From NCBI RefSeq assembly GCF_047663525.1, contig NC_092597.1, positions 24,452,501 through 24,516,500 on the forward strand: 64,000 nt of DNA, in the 5' to 3' direction. The notes under the pieces were generated by a model, which was not told the DNA's origin, ran no database searches, and saw nothing but the letters and a program-made list of their open reading frames with translations. The stretch is from Anas platyrhynchos (taxonomy: Eukaryota > Chordata > Aves > Anseriformes > Anatidae). Each line of letters starts with the position of its first letter. Position 1 is the stretch's first letter. The translations under genes were made by a program, and so were the position numbers. Of the stretch, positions 1 to 13,900 are shown piece by piece.

Positions 1-2849
1 CTACACCCTGCTGCTGTAATTCTAGGCTTTCCTTTCAGTCTTCACATTTCAAATTCACACTATTCACAGAGCGGATTTTAAAGTCCCCTTTTAGGGACTC
101 AGAAGTGAAACACCTTCGATGGATCAGTTCTCCCAGAAACAGGAATTTGTCCTCTAGAATCGGAAGACGTTTACCTCGTCTCAGGAGGTGAAGGCCATGA
201 ACAACGAGCCGTGCGCTGCTGTCTGACACTCATCGTATTGCCCAGGTGCCTGCGCCTATGATTTCTTTATTTCATCTTTGTCTCAGTCTTTGATAATGAG
301 TTTAGAGAAGCTTAATGGAGCTGACTGATTGAATCAGCATGACTGCAGATCAGATCAGAGGTACCACCTGCCTGCTTTGCCACATAGATCCATACAAGTC
401 TTTTCACCAGAAAAATACTGAATATTTAACTTGAAATTCTACTTACAGTGGAAGACTTAATACAATAGCGATTAGTTTCTCTTTGTACCTGTTAGAACAA
501 ACTTGTCAAACTGTGCTGATACCATACTAGTAAGTAGAGTTACATGGTGTGCTTTTTTTTTTTTTTAATTGGCAATATGTTGTGAACATTTACTTTCTGG
601 CCTTGACTTTCTGAAATGCATTACCTTATAATTTAGCAATCTGTACTAGATTAATCTCAACTATGTAAATATTAATTTCACATGGAAATGTTAGCTTTGT
701 AAAGGTGTGCTCTCCAAGTCCTTCAGGGGGAACACAATGGGAGCACAGTGTGGGGAAGGGATGAAGAAGGCACAGAAAATTTTTCTAATTCCCCAAATTA
801 AGGTGTACTCAGTGCTGATCCAGTCCTCGGCCAGAAGAGAGAGGAATGACAGCAAGGGACACCGAGTTCAGCAGCCACAATTCACTGTGATAGAAGCATC
901 TCACCGCATACAGGGGCTTTCCTTAGTTTTAGTATCAATTGTGAAGTTATCAGTCTCATCCTCTACTTTAATACACTGACAGGATGCAGTTGATTCAAGT
1001 TGCTTTTGACAAAGAATAAAAGGTACGATTTGCAGTGCAATGCTATGTGGAAGTCAGAACCAGAAGGAAAAAATAAAGGAACGTGGCTATTCCCTCAGCA
1101 CACTAACAGTACTTTTGTGCTCCTGGACAGCTTTTCCTCACCGAATGGCCAAGCTCTACAAGCGGCTGCTCGCAGGACCACAGTTCTATGCTGCTGGTGG
1201 AAGATGGGTTTATGAGATTTCCACCCACTCCACCTATTTCCTCAGCCACTCATTCCTGGTCCCTCTCCTTATCAGGGCTCGATGCTTTTTCAGTTGTGCC
1301 AATCCAAGCAGCACCTAAATCAGATGTCTGGGGAGGGGAGCTGTGGCACGAGGACGCCTGCTTCTAACAGCGAGCGAGAGCAAACAGTTCTGCTGCCCAT
1401 GGCTCGCTGCCTGCGCAAGGCATTCCAGCCAGCACTTCCTTCTATTCTCATTCAGCACAGCACTTGCATATCTGATTATTTTTAATAGCACATTTAAGTG
1501 CCTTGTTTAAAGAAGATATGCCTCCCTAGCATGCATTCGGTTGCTATAACTCTTGCTTTGGAGATGTTTGATCAGGTCTTGAAACATTCAGGCTTTTAGA
1601 CACATTTCAATAACAATGAAAAAATATTTTCCTACAGAGATGGAACGTGCAATGAATCAAAGGTGAAAAAGAAGCCAACAATACCATGGTGAATGCTATT
1701 CTATCTATACAACAATTTAAGGAAATATATATAAAAAAGAGATTGTACATATATTGTCAGTATAAGTATGAAATATTGTTTTGCTGTCAGAACTAAGAAT
1801 GCTCAAACCTAGAACAGAATACATAGGGACGTGTAAAATTAACACACAATTGCCATGATCAATCCAAAGACCACAAATGAAATCATTAAAAACTTTGGAA
1901 ATAGAACGTTGTGTTTTTTAAACATACATAAAATTTGAATAAATGATACAGCTACAAGATTAACTGCTTAGGTAGCACAGTTCTACATTCAAGACTCGAG
2001 TAATACACAGAGCTGAGACTCCCCCGGTTATCCGTGTCAATTTTGGTACGCACAATTTGATCCAGACTAATGTCGGAGAAACAGTTAAGCCTTACCCTCA
2101 AGACTAACAAGATGAGAATAAAACCTGATGGAATATAACTTTGCTTCATGCAAAGACTGTTTATGCCAGAAGTGTTTGACATTTTTGGGAACTTAGATTT
2201 TGAAGAAGGTAGACTCATTCTGCAAAGGAAGTTCAGAATGATAAATACCAGACTTGCAGCACATTAAAATATTAATATTTAATATGTTTACTATGCAGTC
2301 TCTGTTATTGTTGTTGTGCATCTATGTAGAACTAAATCCTCCAATTTACATTTTGATTTCCCTCACTGATCTGATAATCACAACACAGATACAGCTGTAA
2401 AGTGCAATGTATGCTTTGGTTTCCTTAACTAAAGAAAGCACTTTCATAATGGTTTTAGCCAAAGATAGGACGCACATGTTTAAGGACAGTATTTGAACAG
2501 ATGATAATCTCTTTTTACAGTCAGAGAAAAGCTATGAACTACTTAACAAAAATGGTTTCATTCTGGTAGACTAGTGAATTTTAAAGCAGTCCTATTATGT
2601 AAATTACTCTAAGAAATTTGGAAGAATTCCACATTAAACAAGGATTCACTGTTAAACTAATTAAAAATCTCAGATTCAGATTTACATTTTAACAAACAAC
2701 TAAAAAATTGTTGGCAAACCATGTAGCAATTCAAATACAAGCTGACCATTTTCAAAATCTATAAATATTTCCAGAACCATCTTATCAACATAAAAACAGG
2801 AAGGAACGGGGATGGTTACAGGGTTCACACGTCTGCGCAAAAGCATATA
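1..2849. other. Gene-poor DNA downstream of CTDSPL2
   Basis: No exon, RNA gene or clear transposon is recognisable here. Open frames are all under about 95 codons and none resembles a known protein. Most of it is AT-rich, with a more GC-balanced patch at about 700-1480. A minus-strand AATAAA lies near 265-271, and the CTDSPL2 3' UTR might run further left than the site chosen at 2871. EIF3J follows CTDSPL2 in human, but no EIF3J exon can be seen here. Confidence 0.6.
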
Positions 2850-2870
2850 TAAAGGTAATGTTATGTACAT

Positions 2871-2876
2871 TTTATT
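2871..2876 (-). promoter_or_regulatory. CTDSPL2: Candidate CTDSPL2 polyadenylation signal
   Basis: This is the only canonical AATAAA I found on the minus strand between the CTDSPL2 stop codon and position 2850. The downstream minus-strand sequence includes a GT-containing stretch (GACGTGTGAACC) that could act as the downstream element. Use of the site is inferred. Confidence 0.5.
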
Positions 2877-4697
2877 TCAATAAAGACATAAGACAAACAG
2901 CGTAAAGATGCCCAGATGCCCTAAAGATAAATACATTTAAAAGATTCTCATTAAAATGAATCTGTAGTATTTCTTTCCTGCAAGCAAAATACCTTTCTTT
3001 AAATACAAAAAAAATCAGTATTCTGAATTGCAAATGTTTTCACTTTTTTTGCAGAAAATCTGCCATGATGTTTTTTTTTCTTTTTTTAATGAATAAGGAT
3101 TTTCCACAAAACAGGCTTGCTCTACATGCTAATTTTTTAAACAGTTCAGTGACACAATGTGCTAGCTACATACACAACAGATAATATAGTAAGAAAACAC
3201 TCAACCTGATGAAAAGTTAAAATCTTCATTAATACACTGGAAAAAGTTGACATAACTCATGCCTTTTAAAATCAAAAATACAAAAATTAAATGTTTTCCT
3301 AAAAAGATTTTCCTTATTTTAAGGACTCATTTGAAAATGAAGCTGCATGTAATTTGTACAATAAAATTGTACAAGTAAACAGGTAATATACATAAAAAAT
3401 TAATTGACATACTTCTCAATTATCAGTTGTCCACCTTTAATTTCCAATACTGTACTTTCTTAACAAGCATACAAAATATCAAACTTCTCTTTAGAAAAAG
3501 TGCCGTTCTGTGACATCTTTTACACAAAAACAGTCTGAGCCTATGGCATGTTAATGCAGTCGAGAGGCAAAGCATCCTAACTTTTACAAATTATACCTTC
3601 CATAAAAAGCCTCCTGAAAAGGAGATTACACACCATTATAAAAATATCAACCTCTTGTAGTAGCTGCATTAGAGAACCAAGGCTTGAAGACTATTTCCAT
3701 ATAGCATAGAAAACCACTATGATAGCAGACTGACTGCATTGGTGGCATGGGAGTGTTCTGTACCACAGGATTATGCATAGTTACTGGTAGGTACCCTGGC
3801 TGTCACACAGTTTAAAACTGATTGTAACGAAGAGCAGTGTAACAGAGGTACCAGCAGCCCATGCAAAACATCTTAAAATACTGAGCCACTGTGCAGAATA
3901 CTTCATTCCTGGAGGAAACAGAAGGCAGCAGTAATTGAATTGCATCAAACCTAACAGGTGACCAAACTAATTCTCCTTTAAGGATTTGCATGCACAGTAT
4001 AGTCTGAGGTATTCCTTGTCCATCAGTTGTTTGTGCCACTGCAAGATATCGTCTGTCCAGAGTACATGCCATCACAATGGTTTAAAATATTCTGAATATT
4101 AGTAATTCTTATATTCTTCTTATCTAGCCAGTCTCTTGATTTTTGAAAAGATTTCAACTACAGTAGAATATTACAGAAACAAAATATAAATGCAGGGTTT
4201 TTCTTTCTAAATGAAACTTACATGGGCTAAAACTAGAGAATATTTTTAAACAAATATACAGTATGCAGGCAGACGAAGCAGGAAAACGGCCATCCAACTG
4301 TATAATAAAAAACTAAGAAAATTTGGCTATTTCCAGAAAAACTATGAAGCGCCTCAACTAAAAGGAATGCATAATGAAATTCTAATCTAATACAGGTCAA
4401 AAGTGTAAAAAGGTTATAAACCTTAACAGGAAAAATAAAACAACTTTTACTGGCCATTCCTGTTGAAATGAGAATCTTAAAGTAACAGAAAAGTGGCTAC
4501 AAACCCACTTAGAGCACCGAACAGAGAGAAAATAAGAGTCCATTTTCAATCTCTGTTATATCATAAAATCCTGTGTTTCTACAGGTCAAACTGCTGGTGG
4601 CAGAAACAGAATTCTTTATAAACTGCAGATGTCCTGTACATAAAAAAATTCGTCGGAGTTGCACTAGTTCTAAAGACTTTTCTGTTCTAGCCTACCT

Positions 4698-4727
4698 ACT
4701 GTGTTGTACTGTATTGTACTGTATGTA
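4698..4727 (-). repeat. Three-copy 10-bp tandem repeat in the CTDSPL2 3' UTR
   Basis: Three adjacent 10-mers read actgtgttgt, actgtattgt and actgtatgta on the plus strand. In mRNA sense they give a repeated ACAAUACAGU-like unit about 190 nt after the stop codon. I do not recognise a specific RNA-binding motif. Confidence 0.6.
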
Positions 4728-4903
4728 TTCAATCTCAGATATATAAAGTCTCTTTCTGTAACCCTTGATTATTGTTGGGCACCAAAGATAAGAAAAGCAA
4801 GACGGGGTACAAAAATGCAAAATTTCAACAGTAATGGCAATGTTTTGTTTTAGTCCAAAAGGGTCCTGCATTTTCTCCCCCTTCAGTAAGTAGACAAAAG
4901 GCT

Positions 4904-4969
4904 TTAATCTGGGGGTAGCAAGTCATGCAAGCGAAATCTGTCTCTGATGTGAGGTCGGACATCTTCATT
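4904..4969 (-). CDS. CTDSPL2: CTDSPL2 exon 13, last coding exon
   Basis: Encodes residues 446-466, beginning [12 protein letters not shown] and ending LLPPD, then TAA at 4906-4904. The acceptor is CCTACAG before 4969. This is the C-terminal helix region of the phosphatase domain and reads the same as the human protein as I recall it. Confidence 0.96.
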   Translation of the reverse strand, partial: NEDVRPHIRDRFRLHDLLPPD

Positions 4970-7900
4970 CTGTAGGCAAAAAGAAGCACAGGTTTTAGAA
5001 GAACAAATACATCTACAGATCGGATTTCAATACGGGCAAATTTCTAACACCAGTATATTAATATGACAAAACAGAAGCTATATTTGTAATTACAATGATC
5101 TTATAAAAACAATTATATTACATTCACAACCGTTTTTGAATAAGATTATTTCTGTTTTAAGAATAAAGGCACACAACACAGCCAACAGAGGGCTGTACTT
5201 AACCTAAATTTTTAAGATTCTCAATTTCATTATAATTGATGTCACAATTCTCCAGGTTTTCATTAAAAGCACAGTTATAAATGATGGCATTCTGTCCTTT
5301 GCTATATAAATAAGTCCTTGTACAAACTTTGAATTACTGCCCAGAGAACGCTTTCCAAGAGACACATGACTTTTAGCAGTCAAAATCTCAGTGAATCAAA
5401 ATCTGAAAGCATGTGATGCTGCTTAAAAGAGCTCACTAATGTACTGGGTGGAGAGGGGGGAAGCCATATGAAGGAAAGACTTACCAGCTCTACAAGTTTC
5501 TCCAGAAATGGAATCAATTTTAGGAGTTCATTGTCATTTTTATCCATGAACCAGCTTTCTATAGGAATTCCATTTGAAAGCTAAAGTAAAAAAATCATCA
5601 ACAAATGACTTGTACTTAATTTATCTCATAATACGATTTGTGAAATAGCATTCTGGGGAAAAATGTTTCCAAGATGGTGTTTATTAACATGTATTTTTCC
5701 TCTAAAGTTTGTATTAAAATTCACTTCTGAAATAACTCCTTCCTTTGCATAAATCATTGCAAAAATTTCCACATCAAAGCTGAAATAAACCGAGCTGTAG
5801 AAGAATCTGCCGAACTGAAAAGCATTGGTACTTTGAGAAAATTTTATGTTAAAACAACACATGGATACTAACCGTGTCCTGGCTTATACTGAACTTCTGG
5901 AAAAATCTAAATCACGGAGTACAACTTTATAACATTTAAGTATAAATAATTTTCACAGCTGTGTGTGTCAGTTCAACCAGTGATCTGTTCTTAATGATTT
6001 CACTAGCATTAAAAAAACTAGGTCTGCAACGAAGTCCAAGGGACAGTCTTAGCAGACCTGGCGGCTTCTTTAGAAAAAATGAACAAGAAATAAAACTGAC
6101 CGGTTATATAGTTTGTTCATAAAATAAGTCATTCAGTTTACACGTGACTGCCTCTTCACAAGAGAAAAGCAAGCAAACCAGAGCAATTTGTTAAAGTATG
6201 TTTTATAAATTTAAATACAAAGTTAACTGCAAACAATGTAGTCTTAAATACTGTCGTCTTTTTTGCTATATTCCTTTGGGAAGTTTTTTGCCACGTCTAA
6301 GAAGTGTACTGATGGCAGCATACTTACCTGATAGGCAAAGGCTTGCGGTGAATTGTCAATTATGATCGTTTTTGAAAGATCTCTACCAAGGATGTTTAAA
6401 TCCTTTATGTAATTTCCTTGTACACAAACACAATGCTCACGGAAAAGTCGATGCCTGTGATTAAATTAAAATACTAATTAATGAGAAAAATTGCAACATC
6501 AGATGGCATAAAGAGAAAGTTAACAATACCAAATGTTCGTTTTTTTCTCCTCTTCTGATCTACTTAGCTCATTTTTAAGAACCTGTTCCATATTTTCCAT
6601 TCCACTATGACCTTTTTACTGGTAAAGTTGCTAGCTAAGGTGATTTTATATTTATCTAGTTCTGCAGGCAGTTGTTTGCATTTACACAGAGAAAGCTCAG
6701 CTCAGGTGTAACAAATATTTGTCAACAGGGTCTTGCTTTCTAACCATTTTTGCAGATGGATTGACACAGGGACCCAAGATAATGAAATTATTTTGCAAGG
6801 CCCCAAAATCAGAGATTATGTCTGCACTGGAACCAATTTATTGAGTTTGTTCTTTTTATTTTGCTCCAGCCGCTACAGTACACAGCCTCCACATGCCACT
6901 GTTAGAAGAAATATTTTCCTTCTTATGCTCCCTCTGTTCACAATTAACCTATTTCAGTTTTTAGAGTCTGAAAAAAGCCTTGAGGTCAAAACATTCCATC
7001 AGCTTCTTCCTACCCACTTCTCTTTTAACTTATTATAGAAGAAATACTTAGTAAATGGATGGAAGCGTAGAATAAGAGGACTCAAGTAAAAAAAAATAAA
7101 AAAATAAAAAAATAAATAAACAACAGGAGTAAAACTGAAATTTCATAAAATATCAACGTGACTGTAATTCAAAAGTAAGTTATAAACTAGACAGATTTCA
7201 AGTTTTACATAGCTGTATTACAATGCAGTTTCTTTAAAGCTGTTACATTTAAGTGAAGTTTTTAGTAGCTGTACAAAGTGTGCTTAATTTCATAAAGGGG
7301 TTGAGTTCCTAATGTTGCTATGGAAGAAAATAAGCTGATGCCTCAGCAGCAAATGAATTTATATATAGATTCTGAGTCACACGTGTGGAGTGCCTGACAA
7401 ATCTACCTTTAGGCTAATGTCAAAACTCATCATGCCTTGATGTCAGGTTTTCAGTGGCACATGAATCACATCTAGATTCATATATCATTTGAATTTCACA
7501 GAAATTCTGTAAATTTTTAGAACACAGCCAAGCAAGTATATTTTTCACACTCTTCCTGTTAACAACAAAATTAAAACTGTAGTCCTCAATCATAAATATT
7601 AGATACTTGGACACACACACACACGTTTTCTGTATGTGCAAATATCTTACTTGCTCATACATCCTCCTTGGCTGTGTGTGCAGGTAGGCTCAGATACTCC
7701 AATGACTGCATTTCTAACTTCAAAAAGTCCAGTTTTGTTTGCTCATTCAAAATGCAGTAGCGAGTTAATTTACCAAAATAAAGTGATGCAGAGAAATGCC
7801 TTGCCGAAGACATTTTCGGGACAGAATTTACACAGTCCTGACTATAATCAGCTATAGTTGCTACTTTCCTCACCCAGCACACTCACTTGGGATACCCTAT

Positions 7901-10900
7901 TGAGGATGAATCCCTGAGAAACCCCCTCTTCAGTTTCAACTTTCCCACATAACAGTCCACCTTCCAGATGAGAATAACAGAAAGAATCTCATCCGAGATC
8001 TAATCTGTCTTAAGGCACTGTTCTTGAGGAAAGCTTCTCTCTTTCAAACAAATCTACGTATTAACAGAAGAAATGAAAAAACATAACAGCTTTACCACAA
8101 AACCCACAAATTATTTTGTGATTGAATAAGAAATAATGTTTGTAAAGTTAACTATGTAAATCATTATTTATAAATAATAAATCAAATACAAATAGCTTAA
8201 AAGTAGTCTGAGGCTTGGAGCTTCCAGTAATCTGTTCATTTTCTTTATTCATTACATATATTCAAGAGCAGCTAAAACACATTTTTGATGCCTAGGAGGT
8301 CATTTCCAGTGGGCAATTCTATTATGCTAAAGAGAATGAACGGCTAAGTTTTTTGGCCACAAGAGTGCAAAGTAAAGATGTCTGGGTTTATCTTATCACC
8401 AAGGCAGTAATTCAGCCACTTCATTTTTCTCTCACCCTTAGACAAGCTGAGCACAAGCACAAAGAATAATTTGAGTAAGACACAGTGCAATAAAGAAAAC
8501 ATCAGAATCACTTTCTTCATATCTGTTAGGAAGTAAGTTTGTTTGCCTACAAGAGGTATAATCACATTTTTTTTATTTTTACCTGACCAGTTGCTTTTTA
8601 GGGTCTAGTATGTTCAGTAACTTGTCTGCGTACACCTTCTTAGAAGCAGTAAAAAGAATGATCTATGGATTAAATGGAAAAAAGAATTATTTTAGATATT
8701 AATATGCAAATATAACTTTAAAATAAAATTCAAAAGATAACATCTAATTATTTTTACCTCATAAATCTGAGACATACGTTCCAGGAATTCTCGGAAGAAT
8801 GGCCTTAACCGGACATAAACCTGAAGCAGAGATGCACTTTAGTAAAAGATTCAAAATACCGCAGCTATTGCCTGCATGGCTAAGTATCAGTTTGTAAAGA
8901 TCAGGTCAAAATGAGCATTATGAATACAGTAATCATTAAATACTAACTTCCAACAGAATAATAACTTGATTAAAACAAAATTAAGTTAACTTGAAGCCTA
9001 AGCAGCTATAAATTAAAGCATAATATGGTAAAATTAGGCTTAACAATTTTACTAGAGAACTTGATGCAATTAGAAATTATTTAAATTATATTATTTAAAA
9101 ATAAATACAATAATTTAAAATATAAAAGGTAGACAATCTCTCAAGAAAAATGAAACCAGTTGCTTTGACTAAACGTTTTGAATCAGCTTTCACCAGCTGG
9201 GCAGCATCAGTTCGGTTACTAGATAATTTTATGCCAGCATATAAATAATCTTCCTAATAACTTTATTCCACTAAGAATTACACACAGAATACGGGGGTGT
9301 CAGAAGTGATAAAAAAAAAAAAAAGGCTTAATCTGTTTCCAAAGCTCCATTAATTCACACACCACCAGCACAGAACTGCACACACATACAGATCATTTCC
9401 AGGAAAAAACACAGTAGACTCCAGAGAAGAGATACCAAGCTAGGAGGCTTCTGCATCTCTCTCGCCAATCTTGCTCAAGGTACAAGACCTGGGCTCCCAC
9501 GAAGGCACCCATACAGATCTATAGCTCCCGTCCAAAGGCCCACCAGCACAGCAGGTGTGAGGGCAGATGCTGAGCACTGCTCTGTTCCTGTGGTACTTGT
9601 GTTTGGAAGATGGCCCAGGGTGGTTTCTGGCACACATTTGGACTTGACCTTAACCAACAGTGAGGATATATCCTGAGGGGTGAAACGGTGGCCTTCTTCT
9701 CTGCTTACCTTTCTTTTTGATTCAGAGATTGCCCATGTACAGAATCACATGTTTTTTTAGAAAAGGGAGCATACTAAACTTCTATCTAAACCAAGTTAAT
9801 TTCAACTTTATCCATTTTTTAAGAGCCATTTGGGAATAGGCTTGAATTTACTTTCAAATCAAGGTAAATCTCCACAAAGGATCTGTATTCCTTTCACTGA
9901 ATTACATCAAATTTATATGTAGACACAACCAAATGACCAAAAGGAAAGAAAAAGGGAATGGGTTAAGTAAATTTCACATCATTAGCACATGCTGTGATAG
10001 ATCTTAGTCCTTTAAAAGAAGTACATATTTCTAAACCAATGAAAACGTCATTATTTAGCTTAAAATTGAGTAAGGCTTTTATTGCCTTTTTTTGAGTGAC
10101 TTTTATTGAGTGACCAAGTACTACAGTAACACCTAATTTTTCATTATTTTCTATACTAGGAGCAGTAATCAAAATCCTGCAGCCTCATCACATCTGGTAA
10201 CAGTACCCCTGCTTCTAGCACACACAGACACATCCACGGACTGTGCAAGCCAGGCCTGCTTCCCTTCTCACTCTGGGGAACTCACCTGGTGAGGCAGCAA
10301 GTAACCTGGCTATCGGGAATGGTTTGGAGAGCCCACAGCCTGCGCTTGATGGGTTTTTGGACTCCATTTAGCCAAGATGGTACTGAGAAGCCAACTTCCT
10401 AAATACAGAGCTGACAGGCGTGACTTCACGCCATATGTCTCCTGACGGCACTAAAATCTCTGCAAAAATGACTTATTGCTTAGCCATAATAAAGTGGTGA
10501 GGTCTTGCTCACAGGCTAGATAAGGTATTTATCTTACCACAAAGACAAATGTAATGAATTAACGTGAAGCCTTGTGGTGACCCAATGCTCAATAACACTC
10601 AACTTGTCTGTGCTTGTAAATTCAGTGCAAATTGTTCTTTCTACATACAGCAAGCATATAGCACAGCCAGCATCCTCTTTAGTTGTAACCTTGAGTTTAA
10701 GGCAAAGTAAGTTTTTCTTTGCAAATGCAAAGGGATTATTCTGCTCACGTGAAGCCAGTTCTCTGTTACGGAAGAAACACAGATGTCATTTCAGAAAGTC
10801 TCTTAAACATCTCTTCTACAAACTCTCTTGGCAACCAAAGCACTAAAATAAGGTATCTGTTGGTATTTCAATTGCTAATATAAAAACATTTGGTATACAA

Positions 10901-13900
10901 TTTATTGTGTGGTGGCTGCTTGTTGTTGTTTTTTTAAGGCTGGATTGAATTAAATTGGTCACAACAGCCAGCTAAATGATTTTAAAAATAATTCAATTGT
11001 ATCAGAGAAAAGTTGTGGTTGCTCGGGTTCCTCACTTGTGCATACTTTTTCAGTTTGTTAGTCTGTGGATAATTGCAGCATCTTTGTAACGTGTTCTATT
11101 TTAGATTACTGACATGTATTTATATGTGTGTGTCTATCTAAATATAATGTCTTAATATTTAGGAAGTTTATATATAAATGCAAACAAGAAGGCCAGGGAA
11201 AAATAACTTCTTTTTAGAGTATGTATTTCTAATTACAACTTATAAACACACACACATAGATAATGATACTGATGGCAGATTCACTGGACTGTTTTTAGTG
11301 TTCTGTGGCACTGGCACAGCACAAGGCAATGGCATCACTACACCCAGCTAGGATGAGCTGATGCAGAACTCTAGGTAGCCAGAGTAGAACAATTAAGTAA
11401 CCAAAGCAGAACAAAACACATCCAACATTTTCCATTTTCTCCCTCTCCCTTTGCATCTTCCCCTTTTCTTCTTCACTGTTACGCCAACGCTGCACATTCC
11501 CTTTCCTTTTCCAGTCCAAAATTCACCATAATTCTGGCAAATAAACACCTTGTCTCTTTCCATCTTCAGCCTTATTTAACTCTTCCTATTTTTTTCCTGC
11601 CTGATTCCCCTGTGCACACAACATCTAATTCCCCTCCATTTCTGATTCCTGCTATCTGAGGAGTAGACCTACCATGAAATCTAAGTTTCGAAAATACGTA
11701 CAGAAGCCTAGGAATATTTTTCACCCTTTTTAATGACTGAATGTTTGTGTGTCCACTGAGATGCATGATATCACCTACTTGAATGTGACTCACAGGCATA
11801 AATGCATAATGTATATGAAAAGCCTCCTCAAAGTTTTTTTCTGTTTGTTTTCCAAAATGATCATCACATCCCATTATTTCAATGGCAACAAAAGTGACTC
11901 AAGGTGAGGACCGTCCCAAAACCAGACAGATCTGCCTGAACTGTGGCTGTCTATGGCTCTTCAAGGGGCGAAGTATGACTCCAAAGGTCCTCCTGAGCTA
12001 AAGAAGTCTTCCTGACCTAAGACCGGATTTCTTTGTGGGTGCTGCCCATGACACACTGAAGGTTTTCAGATCCAAAGCTTGATGGCTCTGCTGTTATTTC
12101 AGAGAAAGAGTGGAGTTCATTAGAAAGGAGAGCCAGAACTCAAAAGCATTGTGTGCCTCATTCCACTGCAGTAACAAAGTAAAGCACCTAGGTGGTTTTG
12201 GCGACAGTAAGATGGGATATATGTAACACCACAGTCAGTAACCTCCAACTGACCTATGTAGCTCCAGAACATCTTTCAAGGATCAAAGATCAAAGTGAAT
12301 TATTCTCTAAAAGATCAGTAAAGATATATTTCAGCTGAAGAACTGAGTGAAAACATCTGCCTTTTGTTGAAAGCCTGCTAGTGCATGGAAGGCACCCTCT
12401 GAACAAACAGCGGGAGGGGATCTCACCCACCCGAAACAAAATACAGTGAAAACCTCTCTACCACAGGAAAAAAAATCTTAATAAGACAAGCCACTTAATG
12501 TAAAGTGCTACAATAATACAAACAGTATAAAACCTAAGTCTAGAGTTGAAGAGCCAAATGTTTATTTTTATAGTCAGATGTAAGACAGTGTTTAACAGAC
12601 GTAGCATTTAAGAAAACTTCAGCTTTGCAAACACTGTATTTTTACCAAGCCCAAAACTTAAACACTGGTATAACTTAGAGATTTTTCAACAAAGGGAACA
12701 TTAACAAACAAATTCATCATCTCAAAAGCCTGAAGTAAGCACAACAATATCCATTTTAGAGTTTTTTTTTTTTTCTTTTTAAGCAGAAATCAGTGACTTC
12801 AAGTGACTCATCCAAAGGTTTAAAAACCCCTGTATGCCAGTGCTGGAATTGCACAGTAATTTTTAAATTCGCAGAACACTGCTCTATACTCATATATTAC
12901 GTTTTCTGCACGCCTCATGGTAAATTGTAAGAAATATTAACAACAACTTCCTTATTTTTTAGAAACTTTTCTTAAAAATAGTCCACCACCTACAATCACT
13001 GAAACAAACAGCAAAAGAGCTGAGTTCCTGGACCTGAAACTTGTTGCTTGACTCCCAGACCTATGGAGTTTAGATATATGTTCTACCAGACCCTCCAAAA
13101 CCTAAGACAAACTGATTTTACTGTTGTACTCGTGAACTTGTACTGCTTTACTGGTTTTTTACACCCTACAGTAGCCAGTTCTGGAGCTCCTTTTTGAGGA
13201 AGTACCTGGTTTAACATCACACTGCTACTGCAAGAGCACTGGCTTGATGCCTTTGGATGGGCAAGGAAACTGAAATGCTACAAACTCGGGTTCATGTTTG
13301 CAATGTTAGTCAGTCTTATTTTTCTCTCAGTAAGACATTCAGTTGGGAAATGAGCACAGAACTAAGTTTTACTCTTAAAAAACAGTTAATAGATAAATAA
13401 CTGTCTTTCTGGAAAACCTACATGAAGGCAGTAGACGTTTTGATACTAATGGAAAGAATCTTCAGAAATGTATCTTTCACATCAGGTATTGTTTTCATCT
13501 GCTTTATATATAGTAACTTGCTGGCTTCTACTTTACTCAGACAGCTCAGTGTCTGCTTCTGTTACCGGCTGGTAACTTCCAAAATGAAACATGGAGATAC
13601 AAAATTAATACAGTACTATACCCAAGACAATTGTAAGCAAAAGAAACACATTGTAAAAGCTGATAAATAGCTAATTGTTGGCTAAAAACCCTAAATGTAA
13701 CATCAACTAGTTCCTACTTTTATTTCAGGATGATTATTCGTCTTTTTGTGTACTATACCCTATTTAATTGTATCTTTAAAATGTCTTGCTTATTACCTGT
13801 TGCCTAGTAAGAGGTGAATAATTTGTGAGTTGTCTAGTGTGACATAAAACCAGATGAACAGAATGTAACGATCAGGAGAGCGTGCTCACAGACAGTGTCC

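Larger units (their letters stand above)
2850..4903 (-). other. CTDSPL2: CTDSPL2 3' untranslated region
   Basis: AT-rich sequence follows the CTDSPL2 stop codon without interruption. The left end is set by a minus-strand AATAAA at 2871-2876, with cleavage expected about 20 nt further on. An ATTAAA variant at 3436-3441 could give a shorter form, and another ATTAAA overlaps the stop codon itself. A minus-strand UGUACAUA (2862-2869), the Pumilio recognition octamer, lies directly after the AATAAA. The true 3' end is uncertain and may lie further left. Confidence 0.6.

Noticed and set aside
1-2849. Search for EIF3J exons, expected next to CTDSPL2
   Set aside because: No acidic N-terminal or KKLQEESDLELAKE-like coding sequence was found; the gene is likely left of the window.
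9430-9700. GC-richer patch in CTDSPL2 intron 8 with open frames on the minus strand
   Set aside because: No splice sites in a suitable frame and no family match; probably old inserted sequence that can no longer be classified.
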